Source: Chromera velia (lineage: Eukaryota > Sar > Chromeraceae). From it: 26,875 nucleotides of DNA. The position numbers and the translations under genes were made by a program. Positions 7,734 through 18,464 of the stretch are shown here, piece after piece. The notes beneath the pieces are model-generated. The model was not told the DNA's origin. It did not search any database and worked only from the letters and a program-made list of their open reading frames with translations. The stretch is taken from positions 1 through 26,875 of the forward strand of contig JAHBMJ010001717.1 in assembly GCA_018398765.1 (NCBI GenBank), given 5' to 3'. Each line of letters starts with the position of its first letter. Position 1 is the stretch's first letter.

Positions 7734-9841
7734 ATGCTGCAGTCTTCCACGGAGACCCAACCTCGCGGACCGGAGGATGGTGGCGGTTTGGGCAAACTTC
7801 TCTCCCTTCTGCCTCGTGCTACTGCGGCCTCAGATCCGCTTCAGGTCATCAAGTCGCCATTTGATCTTGCCAGCATTCTCGCGTTGGGTTTCTCTCGCGA
7901 AGACGTCGCCCGATCGGAGTCTCTCCAGGTCCTCGCAGGGCGGGGAGGGACCAGCGCAGCTTCGGCTTCTCAGAGCACAGAATCCATTCAGCCGTCAGAA
8001 ACTGAATCCGCCGAGGCTGTGAACACCGATAACTCAGCACAATTCGACGTGGAGGCAGGTCAACAGGAGGAGGCTGACAACTCCTGCAAACCGAAAGGGA
8101 TCGAGGACAGATTGAGAAGACTTGATGCCATCGCAGCAGGTCCCCGTCTCCTTTTTCCAACCACACAGTTGTCCTTCTCCAGCAAAGTCCAGCCGTTCCG
8201 CTCTGTCTCTGTCCGCTATGAAATTCTCAATTGCACATCCAAAGGAGAGGCTTCGATGTCTGTCTTCTTTCTCCACTGGCTGACCCACGTCGCCTTCAAG
8301 AGAAACACAGGTTTTGCAGTCTTCCCGATTCTCTTCGCTTCTGTCGGACCCGAAATCGTCTTTCCCTTCATCCTCCTCAACCTCCTGTGTGGTGCGACTG
8401 CCGGACTTCTGAAGCACACCCTCCAAGTGCCGAGACCCTACTGGGTCCGTCACTCCCTGCAGACTAGCGGCCTGGAGTCAGAAGGGTATGCGACGCCCTC
8501 TCAACATGCCGTGGCCTCTGCGGTTCCTGTGGCCGTGTTCGCCCTCTTCGCGCCTTCTGCAGAAAGCGTAGCCGTGCTCGTCTTGTTGGCAACTTCCGTC
8601 GGACGGATTGTGCTGGGGAACCACTACGTGCAGGTCTGTCGGTCGGTCAGTTTGTTTGTTTGTTTGTGTGTGTGTGTGTGTGTGTTTGTATGTCCTTCAG
8701 AATGTGCTGGGGAACCACTACGTGCAGGTCTGTCGGTCGGTCGGACGGTTGCGAGTGCATGTCTGAAGTTTCTCTAGATCGCCGATGCAGGACATAACAT
8801 AAGGAGCGAACAGGGATTCGTTGATTGAAGAGAAGGGCGGCTGGCTGAGGGGTTTGGCGGAGACTTGATACGCCTTTCGTCTGCTGATTGAGAGGAGAGA
8901 AGAGAAGGGAAGGGAAGAGAAGAGAAGGGAAGAGAAGAGGAGAGAAGAGAAGGGAAGAGAAAAGAAGAGAAGAGAAGAGAAGAGAAGAGAAGGGAAGAGA
9001 AAAGAAGGGAAGAGAAGAGAAGAGAAGGGAAGGGAAGAGAAAAGAAGGGAAGAGAAGAGAAGGGAAGGGAAGAGAAGAGAAGACCGGTTTCGTTCAATTT
9101 CTTCTAAGACTCTACATGGCAGCTTTTCTAACTTGATAGATTGATTGATTGATTGATGTCATCGAAACATAGCAGGTTGATTGCTTGGGTCGATTGCATT
9201 CGAATTGAATCGAGGTTCTCACTCAATTTTTGCTTTCATTCATGTGTTTGCAGGACGTCCTGGCAGGTCTTGCCGTCGTTCTCTTCTGGGGGCTGATTCT
9301 GGTTGCCTGTAAGGATTTCATACCGGTTGTTCCTGTGAATATGGAGACAGTGTGGATTATCTTCGCAGTCCTCACGGCCCTCGCAGCGTGTTTGCCTCTG
9401 ACTTTTTTCCTCTTCCCGGAGATACCCTTTGAGTTGAGGAAACTCTGGAGACCCAATGCTAAGGACAGCGACCCGTCCCCCAGAAACACGCGGAAGTTCT
9501 GGTGGTCTATCGGGGGGGGTGCCGGATTATTCCTTGGATCCGGGATCGTGTATGCGGCTCCCTGGTGGACATACAGGAATGTGCTTCCTGAGGAATCCTT
9601 CCGTTTCAGGAGCAGGGGAAAGGTCACAGTGGCGTTTTCAGTCCTGTACTCTTTCATGTTGTACTGTCTGATCGAGAAGGGCCGCGGTCTTCTGAGGAGG
9701 CTGGTTGGAAAAGGGGTTCTGTCACAAGTGTTCGAGGGCGGCTACTATCTAGTCTTCAGCGCAGGCTCTCTCCTGTTCTTTGCCTGGCTTGCAGATGGGG
9801 GGGCAGAAGGGCGTCTTCACTCCCCGTCTGAGTGCTTGTGA
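7734..9841 (+). CDS. PAP2-superfamily lipid phosphatase, sphingosine-1-phosphate phosphatase-like
   Basis: Two exons, 7734-8633 and 9254-9841, joined in phase 0, encode 495 aa. The three PAP2 motifs are visible: K-x6-RP (KHTLQVPRP, K227 to P235), a PSxH motif (PSQH, 255-258) and R-x5-H-x3-D (R291, H297, D301). The last motif is completed only by the splice, since D301 is the first codon of exon 2, which confirms the intron. The family removes phosphate from membrane lipid phosphates. The DVLAG continuation and a non-Gly residue in PSxH suit the sphingoid-base-phosphate phosphatase branch (LCB3/SGPP type), usually in the ER. Residues 1-140 are Ser/Glu-rich and probably cytosolic. Hydrophobic helices follow at about 175-220 and 260-290, and several more lie in exon 2. 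The donor is GTCTGT; the acceptor TTTGCAG. The end of exon 1 is repeated inside the intron. Other PAP2 subfamilies remain possible. Confidence 0.9.
8609..8742 (+). repeat. 40-bp duplication of exon 1 end plus donor (PAP2 gene)
   Basis: The 40 bp at 8609-8648, covering the last 25 nt of exon 1 and the first 15 nt of the intron, recur without mismatch at 8703-8742. The interval holds GTTT and GT repeats. The second copy provides a perfect decoy donor at 8728. Confidence 0.95.
8662..8690. repeat. (GT)n microsatellite in PAP2 intron
   Basis: A GTTT run grades into a GT run between the two copies of the exon 1 donor. Confidence 0.9.
8890..9083. repeat. Purine-only GA minisatellite (AGAAG/GGGAAG units) in PAP2 intron
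   Basis: Nearly 200 nt made only of A and G on the plus strand, built of AGAAG, GGAAG and AAAAG units. Such homopurine-homopyrimidine tracts can form triplex (H-DNA). It sits in the middle of the 620-nt PAP2 intron. Confidence 0.9.
9139..9157. repeat. (GATT)n run
   Basis: A short GATT tetranucleotide run near the 3' part of the PAP2 intron, similar to the run at 1792-1815. Confidence 0.85.
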
Positions 9842-10223
9842 AGGGAAAGAGGGAGGTGTCTCCCCCCTCTAGTTTTGAGAGCAGGACGAAGGAAGTTATT
9901 TGTCTTGATTCCTCTGACAGGCCCGCAAAGCCACATGAGCATGCAGAGAGGCTGCAGCTTTCTTTTTGAATTGATGGATGCGTACCTGCTCTTTTTCTTT
10001 CGAGAGCGCTCGAGCAGGCCGAGACAGACAAGGGCAGAGTCTGAGGCCGAGAGCGAAGACAGAGCGACTTTGCCTGGAGGGCATGGAATGGGATGGGAAG
10101 AATACTGAGCGTGATTACTCCCTTCAGACTGGCTCATTGACTGGCTGACAGCGACGTGAAAAAAAAAAAAGCGAAGAATGGAAAACAGTGTCAGGACCTT
10201 TTCAAGTGTATGAGTGTGTTGCT

Positions 10224-10358
10224 GCATGCCTGTATTTTTCCGTCTCCCATTTACTTCTTTGTGCTTCCGCATGCCTCTATTTTTCCGTCTCCCATGTACT
10301 TCTTTGTGCTTCCGCATGCCTCTATTTTTCCGTCTCCCATTTACTTATTTGTGCTTCC
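10224..10358 (+). repeat. 45-bp minisatellite, three copies
   Basis: Three head-to-tail copies of a 45-bp unit starting GCATGCCT and containing TTTTTCCGTCTCCCAT, with three or fewer differences between copies. The period is a multiple of three, so an open frame runs through (IFPSP..FFVLPHAS), but nothing else supports coding. Confidence 0.9.
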
Positions 10359-12555
10359 CCCATATTTTCCCTCCACGTTGCAACGCCTTTGTGCCGATGG
10401 ACGACCAGCGCCGCCATCAGCAACCCTCCATGCTTCCCCAAAGCTATGGACGAAGAGAAGAAAAAATCAGAGAGAGAGAGGCCACGAGAAGAAGGCCAGT
10501 GATGAGAAGGCATGCGGACAACAAAGGAAGAGGATTTCTTCGAGTTTGCGTACGGAGGTGGAAGTTTAGTCGCAAACGGAGAAAGAAAGAAAGAATTGAA
10601 AGGAAACCGAATCGAGCGAGATTCGTGCGTGTCTCATTCTTAGTTGTTGATTCCTTCGCCCTCCCTCCCTCCATTCCGGTTTGCCTTCTCCCCGCACAGA
10701 TTGTCCATGGACACCCTCCGCCTAGCTGATCAAAAGATGATGCGAGAACTGAAAACGAATATCGGCATGCAGAAGTGTGACAAATGTGTGCGCTTCTGGG
10801 GACCTCAAAAAGTGTACCTCGTCTTTTCTTTCTTGTCTTTGACAACTGTACTCCATGCAACTTTGGTGGCTGCATGGACTGGATGGAGAAAAGCTCTGTC
10901 AGTTATTCGTCTTTTTCATCTTTCATCAAACAGTATTCTTCTTGTTCGGCGTGCTTACAGTAACTTCTCTCTTCCCTGTATTTTTCTGCTTACTTTTCTT
11001 CTCTGCTCTGTTTCTTCAAGCTGCCTCTAATTGCTGCTGATGAACGGCCAGCGCCGTCATCAACCTGTAGAGAGTCCCGCCTAGCTCTCCCTCTTTTGGA
11101 AGGAAGCAGCACAGCAAAGCAAAGAAAGAGCACGCATGCACAGGAAGGCGGATGCATGCAGCGGTCGGTAGGTCCTCTGTTTCTGTTGACGCACGCAGCC
11201 GTGCAGGCAGGTAATGGAGCGGCAAGGGCTTGCTTGTTCGGGGTGGGTGCATGGAAGGAAGAGAGAAGGAAAGCTTGGACCTGCAGGGCTGAGAGAAATG
11301 GAATGTTCCTTCGGAGGGAGGGAGGGAGGGATGTAAAGGGAAAGCTGAAAGGGAATCTTTGGATGCTCGTCCCTTCGATCCTTCTTTTCCCTTCCTCTCC
11401 ATACATTCTCTTTTTCCCCCCTTCCTTCTTTCATTCGATGATCATGAAGGCAGCTGAATTGCTCCCACGCCCTGAGTGCAGAACTTGAAGGATGAGACGG
11501 TGAAACACAAAAAAAGAAAAGAAAAGAAAGGCATGACACTGATCCGTCGTGTTGCATGACCGTGCCTCGTCTTCCTTTGATTTTTGATGCCTGTGTTGCG
11601 CCCTCGGTGGCTGGATGGAGAAAAGCTTCGTCAGCTGTTCGATCGTGCTTTGCAGGTTGTTCTTCACCGCGTTTACGCTGAACAAATGAGGAGCTCTTCT
11701 GATCTCTTGCCGGTCTTTCCGGTCTGGTGATTCAAAGCTGCTCCTGTACACGTGATTTTGTGATTTGCCTGGTTAAGATACCTCCGCAAGCTTTGCATCT
11801 GACTGCTTCCTTCAACCCTGACGATCTGAAAGCTCACAAAATATTGAACTGTTTAGCAACTTGTCATTTGCTTGACCGCTCGGCAGGCTGTTGTATAATC
11901 AGCCTAGTGACCAGCAATGAAGTTGTCAGCTTTCAGACTAAGTTACGATGACAGCTGGGGCAGTCTTACTGGGCCAGGAGGATTGGTCTGATGTTTTCCT
12001 TTTATGTTGAGCAAATATCCCAATTAAACGGTGTAAGCCGAGCTCTAGGCCGACCTCCTGCAGTGGATCTAGCAGTGGATAGTACCAAAAACCGGAACAT
12101 TAATGCAATGCTATATAATCTAACAGCCCAGCTAGCAGTGAATCTAGCTTAAATCTGACTTTTAAGTTCTATTGTCAAATCAATACCCTAAAAACCTAAT
12201 TTATTTTATATCTTGGTCTAAACTTTCAAAAAATATAATCTAGAAATATAATTTGACCTTTACAGAACAATCTAGAGAACAATTAAACGCTGAAGAGCTC
12301 GCAGAAAGGCACAAAGAATCATTCAAGGGAAGAAACATATATAGAGTAGAAAGCCACCAGTACGTAACAATGCTAGACTAAATTGGTCGGGCAAAAGAGG
12401 AGGGCGAACGGAAAAACCTGGAGACAGGGGCACTACTTGAATCCGCATGCTATAGATCGTCTCCGATCTTGTGTTGTGAGCCTTTTGCGAACGATCTCTC
12501 TATGACATGGCCTAGATGATTTTGTTTGACAAATTCGATGGATCGACTAATTGAC

Positions 12556-12577
12556 GTGTCAGGAAAGGTCCTGACAC
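12556..12577. repeat. Perfect 9-bp inverted repeat (hairpin)
   Basis: GTGTCAGGA, a 4-nt loop AAGG, then TCCTGACAC. There is no U tract or neighbouring gene end to make it a terminator. It may be an edge of a degraded small transposon or simply a chance hairpin. Confidence 0.7.
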
Positions 12578-13281
12578 CTATACGCTTGAGGGGTTAGTCT
12601 AAAACGCTCCATCTGCATGCAGGTATCTGAGCGACCTCTCGACGGTGCAAGTTGAGGCCCGGCAGTGGACCGCGGAGCAACCCGGAACATAAATCCTAAT
12701 CCTAAGCCTAATCCTTTACCAGCAAAACCACCACTGGTCCACCAAAAAATCAATTACAATTTCACTAGAACTTAGCGTGGTGTAATGTAGCCAGAGGTGT
12801 TGCAACGGTGCGTAGATGGAAGGAAGAGTAAGAGAGAGGCGGACATGCTAGGAACGGATCTTAAATGCGGTTTCCCCCCAATTTTATAAAGTTTCTAACA
12901 TGAACATCATTAAATTCACAATCAGGATATTTTAAGGTAAAAATTGAATATTACCTTTTGAAAATACCGTCCAAATTAATGCTACGAACGAACCTTACGA
13001 TGCAATGCCCCCATTTTTTTTTTGTTTTTTAAACTGTGTATACTGGAGTCACTGGTTCATCATACGATTCATTTAATTACCTACCTTGGTCTGTCATTTG
13101 TTGAATCATTATTTGTTCCAGCTTGAACTTCAGTCTCGAAGTCTGCTTGCCAACAATCACTGGTTGACTAGCTGGTTGAGCTCCCCGCTTTTTTCAAATC
13201 TTTTTTCCGCATTCACGCTGAATATACATTGACTACATGAACCGACATGAAAGCAAGAAAAGCAACAGTCATGCTCCTCCT

Positions 13282-13284
13282 CGC

Positions 13285-13323
<39 letters not shown>
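13282..13323. repeat. (CT)n microsatellite
   Basis: A CT run with a few CCT interruptions in the noncoding region downstream of the ALDH gene. Confidence 0.9.
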
Positions 13324-13327
<4 letters not shown>

Positions 13328-14005
13328 CCCGCATGAAGCATACAGAAACCAAGGCCACAAGTACAATAATAATCATAAAAACAGAGAGCAAATGACAGGA
13401 GATCGAAGGACGAAATGTCAGAAGAAGCGCAGTCACCACAAAAGCACGCAGGAGCGAACGAATGAGAAACGAAAAAACACATGAATGAACAAATAAAAGT
13501 TAAATAATAGGCGAGACCGCTCCGAAACTTCCCTCCCTCCCAGCCCATCGAGAGCAAACGCTCCCAACTGCCTAGCTCGCGCCGCATCCCATCAAACAAA
13601 CCATCAGAGACAGATCGACGCTGCCTTTCTTTCAGTCACCCATCCGATCGATCGATCGATCCTGCATGTCCATTAATGTCCACTTTCTCCTTCAATCCTC
13701 GCCTCTAGCTGAATGGTCTGCCCTAATCCTTCATTCCAATCATTTGCCCTTCGAGTCTTCCAACAAGATCGACCGGTGCATGCAGTCTCTTCTCTTCTCT
13801 CATCCGACCGATCCCTCCCTCCCTCTGCAAGAACCGCCGGGGCCTTTTTTTTGCCTTCCCTCCCCCGGCCTGTGTTCAACCCTGTTCTTTCTTTCTTCTC
13901 TTCTGCTTTCAGTCAACGAGACGATTCAATCTCTGCATGTCTGCTTGCTCCTCTCTCCCTCTCTCTGCATCTTTCCGTCTTCCTAGTCTTGCCCCTCTCT
14001 CTCTC

Positions 14006-16562
14006 TCACTTATGGCTGAGGTCGCAGATGACCGTCTTCACCTCCGTGTAGGGCTCCAGGCCGTACTCACCGAGCTCCCTGCAGGCAAAACAACTCACTC
14101 ACTCACTCACTCACTCACTCACTGACTCACTCAGTGGAGAAAGAACTTTCAATCAGTGATGATTGAAAGAGCTGCTGGGTGTATTTCGTGGTTGTTGCAA
14201 TTTGTGATTTTGGGCGGCGAGGTCTTGTGCCCACCCCCCAACACAATGAATGAGAGGAAAACAACACATGTCAGACGGACGTCGGAGAGAGAGGTTCTGA
14301 ACGGTTTCAACTGACTCCAACCGTCGACAGTACAGACAGAGGTCAACAGAAAGACAGACGACGCACCCGACCGACAAATAAGCGGGCAGCCACAGAGACA
14401 TGCAAAGGCTTCTCCCAGAGGAGAGGAATCTGATGACCGGGCGGCCAACCCGACCCCCCCAAGCTACTGTCTGAGGAGCTCCTCACTTGGCTTCACAGAC
14501 AACCAAACAAGCAAACAAAAGAAGAAAAGAAACCGACCAACCTCCCAATTCCACAAACAAACAAACAACCAAACAAACAAAAGAAGAAAAGAAACCGACC
14601 AACCTCCCAATTCCACAAACAAACAAACAAACAAAAGAAGAAAAGAAACCGACCAACCTCCCAATTCCAGAGTCCTTGAAGCCTCCGAAAGGCGCGGCAG
14701 GGTCAAACACGTCGTAGCAGTTCACGTACACAGTGCTGCAGGAAGAAGGGAAGGAAGCAGATGGACAGAAAGGAAAGGGACAGACAAATGGAAGCGGTCA
14801 AGCAGATCCAGGACAAAGAGTGCAAGAAAACGACCTGCACTACGGGTGACACACGGGAAGGGAAGGGAAGAGACGTTCCAAGAGGCCAACCAGGCGACCC
14901 TCTTTATGGAATCACTCTGCAACTGAACAGCCGTCCCGGCGGCAGATGGATGCAATTTCTTCGCTTCTCATGACTGACTGACTGACTCAACGAACAGAGA
15001 AACAGAGACAGAGAGGGAATAGACCGACCGACCCTGCACGGAGCTTCTTTGCCACCTGCAGAGCCCTGCCGATGTCTCTAGTTGCGACTCCCGCCCCCAG
15101 ACCGTACTCGCTCGCGTTGGCCCTGGCGATCGCCTCGTCCACCGTCTTGAACTTCATCAACTGAACGAATGCTCGAATGGCAACAAAACAACAGAAGCGA
15201 ACAAGAAAGAGGAGACAAAGTCACGAGAGGTGGAGAAGCAGAGAGACCAGACAATTGAAATTTGGATGTAAATCGAGAAAGACGATAAGAGCAAGAGCAA
15301 AAAATGAATGTGAATACAATAAACAAGCACGTTCAGAGTCGGGGTCGCGGTGAATACTTTGGTTCTCGACCTTGAAGAAAGAGGGTGAGAAGCTCCTTTC
15401 GTCTACTGCGACAGACACGAAGAAATTGTCTCCCTCTCAGTTTGCAAGTCCAGAACGAACAAAACGGCTTTCTTTCTCAGCATAGTTAATTCAGTCCAAC
15501 CAGTTAATTGACTTGGGGGACATCAGGTGCATGTAGAGGACTTGCATGCTTTCTCTCTAGCTCTACAGAAAGAAGCTAATGAAGACAAACAAACAAACCT
15601 GCATGACGGGTCCGAAGATTTCCTCTCTCGCAATCTTCATGTCGTCCTTCACCTGCACGCAGACGAGAAGAAGAAGAAGAAGCAGAAGAAGAAATAGAGA
15701 GGAGAGGAGAGGAGAGGAGAGGAGGAAGACAGGAGAATCTCTATTGAAGCCAACAGAGAGCCGTCTTAAGTATCGCGCAGTAAAAACCTCCTTAATTCAC
15801 AATTTCTCTTTTCTGTTTCGCGGTTTATCTATCCGCCCTTACGCCCTTTTCCTGCATGGCCCTGACGATTTTCTTCTGCAGAGAAGAGGCGAAAGGGTCT
15901 CTCTTTCCTTCTCCTGCTAATCCTGTGATCGTTCCACCAGATCAAATAAGAAAAGAAAAGAAATAAAATTGAGAAAGACGACTGGAGATGAGATCAACAC
16001 AAAAAGGGAAGGCAAGGGAGGCCTCTCAAACGAATGAGAGAGAGAGGAAAAAAAAAAAGAAAAACAACACAGTCACATATATTTCGATGATTTTGGACAG
16101 ATAGGGGCACCAAACAAACAAGAGAAGAGACGCATCGTTGCTCCCCCCCCTCCCATGTATGTCTGCGTTTCCTTTCCTGTCCTGCTCCCTGACTCCCCTC
16201 CCCTTCCCTTCCCTTGTCCCCTCCCCTTCCCCTCTTCGGGTTCCTTCCAACGCACGCACGTCTTTGAAGATTGTCGGCTGCACGAAGAAGCCCTTCGACC
16301 CGTGTCTGTTGCCTCCAGCAAGGAGTGTGGCTCCCTCGCTCTTTCCTGAACACGGAGGAAGAGGGAGGGAGGGAGAGAGCAGGACGGCAAGAAAGGGCGC
16401 AAGTGCGAGAAAAAAAAAAACAATGGCTGGGGAAAAAAGGTATTCGTGCCGCCCGGAAAAAAAAAAAGAAAGACGGGTCAAATGAATCAAGGAAGCATTC
16501 ACTCGATCAAACAGCAGCATCTCCGCTCCCTTCCAGAGACGACCTTGCCGACCAACCAGATC

Positions 16563-16598
<36 letters not shown>

Positions 16599-16838
16599 CA
16601 CGAATATGGCAAGACAACATAGCAACACACGCACACACAAGAAACGCCCAAGGAGACAGAGAAAATCTTTAAAGAGAAAAGGAAAAACGGACGGAACGAC
16701 CAAAAGACAGCTAGGCAGACAGAGAGGGAGAGACAAAGAGGCTGACTGCCCACCTGAATCGATGAAGTCCATCACGCGGTCGAATTGAACGCGGTCCACC
16801 TGATCCGTTCGTTCGCGCGTTGGGTTGGTTGGCCCATT

Positions 16839-16892
<54 letters not shown>

Positions 16893-18425
16893 TCTCTCTC
16901 TCTCTCTCTCTCTCGCTCGCTCGGCTTGTGCGCGTGTCCCCCAAAACTCCAGATCTCTCTCCACATTCTTTCTTCCTCACTCTTTTCTGCCCTAGATATG
17001 CCCTTTCTTCTTTTAACAAACAAAGCCCTCTCAATCTGCATGTGTCCCCTCTCTCAATCTTCCTTCTAAACAGAATGGATCAGACCCCAGGCCCTTCCTG
17101 CTTGGGCACGTTCCATGGGTCTGCACGTTCGAAAGAAGAAAAAAAAACCAGCTGGACAAACAGACTCAAGTCACTAACGAACAAAGTCACTGACTGCAGG
17201 CAGTGCCTGCCTGCCTGCCTGCCTCACTGACTGCCCCCCCCCGCTCCCCTTGGATTGACTGACTGACTGACCTGAGGTCCCTGTGTAGTTTTGGGGTCGA
17301 AGGGGTCTCCCACGATTCTCTTCTCTGCCCTCTCCTTTGCCCTCTCGCAGAATTGGTCGTAGACGCTCTCCTCAATAAAGATGCGGGAAGAGGCGATGCA
17401 ACACTGGCCTGCGAGAAGAAAGAAAGAAAGAACCAACACCGTCATTCATTCTCACGCCCGAAAGCAAAGCATCAGAGACCATTTGCAGGGAGACGGTGGG
17501 TCTTAAAGGAAAGAGTGCACACAAACAAACACCAACTGCGTGACGCTGCGCGGTTTTCACCCGATGTTCGAACATCTGCGCATCTCGAGAGCACATTTCA
17601 AGCGTCCCTTACTGCATCCCCATCGCGACCACAATGTAGTTGTATGGTCTGCAAAATCTCCAACGACAGAAATCTATATGCATGCCCCCCCATCCACCCA
17701 CCCACCTTGATTGAAGAAGAGTCCCAACTCTGCGATGTCCAAAGCCTGGTCGAGGTCTGCGTCCTTGAACACAATCAGAGGAGACTTCCCTCCCAGCTCC
17801 AGGGACGTTCTCTTAAGTCCCGTCTCCCTGGAGGCCTCCAGAATCCGCATCGCTGTCTTCGTGCTTCCTGCACGCATTCATCCAGCCAGCCAGCCACGAA
17901 GAAACAAAGAAAGAAATCAAGTGGGTCAACTCAAATGATCAACCAAAGAGCATTCATCTCCCCCCCTCCCCTCCCGTCGCATGGAGGGGAGTTCTTGCAG
18001 ATCGGCAATGCAAAGAAATACCTCCCGCCTTCTCCAAACACTACTAACGAACACTCACACGCTCTCAACGAACGACGGGTTTCTTTCAGCGGTGACAAAA
18101 AGGGGCCGGGAACAGAGGAGTAACGGGCCAAGACCAACAAGCAGTCAACTCTCCTCCTGACTGCTTCTGACCACCCCTAATTCACCTGAATCCCAAACAA
18201 GAGGAGAAAGAAATGTTTTTTAAAACCCCTCCCCCCTCCCATCTCCACCTAGCTACCTGCCCACCTGTGAAGGCCAACTTGTCGACCAGAGGATGGACAG
18301 CGATCTGATGTCCTGTCGTGGTGCCCCAGCCAGAGAGAATGTTGATCACGCCCTCAGGGAATCCCGCCTCCCTGACCAGGTGACCCTGTGGTAACATTCA
18401 ATTAAGACAGAGAGAGACAGAGAAT

Positions 18426-18464
<39 letters not shown>

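Larger units (their letters stand above)
9842..14005. other. 4.2-kb interval between convergent genes
   Basis: I find no gene in this stretch. Its first part (9842-11750) is 3' flank with a 45-bp minisatellite and short diverged direct repeats; reading frames there carry no motif. From about 11,900 to 13,130 it is AT-rich and featureless apart from a perfect short inverted repeat at 12556-12577. From 13,130 to 14,005 it is pyrimidine-rich and probably includes the 3' UTR of the ALDH gene on the other strand. Confidence 0.6.

Noticed and set aside
8634..8777. Continuation of the PAP2 frame to a stop at 8777 as an unspliced 347-aa protein
   Set aside because: It lacks catalytic Asp301 and ends in a repeat-coded VCLCVCVCV tail. 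The spliced form restores the full R-x5-H-x3-D motif and more membrane helices.
8774..9136. Open frames on both strands over the GA tract (SSLPFSS, EEKRREEK)
   Set aside because: Repeat translation with no motif; the region is an intron of the PAP2 gene whose catalytic motif is completed by the splice.
12688..12722. Telomere-like CCTAATCCTAAGCC run
   Set aside because: Only about three imperfect units, lying inside the contig; not a telomere and too short to call an interstitial one.
14511..14668. CRISPR-like array (short repeats with spacers)
   Set aside because: The spacers are also repetitive (CAAA units), the repeats coincide with an exon edge, and the context is eukaryotic.
16026..16964. 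312-aa minus-strand open frame
   Set aside because: It merges ALDH exons 10 and 11 with repeat-rich intron sequence. Splicing in matched phases restores the conserved ALDH order without it.
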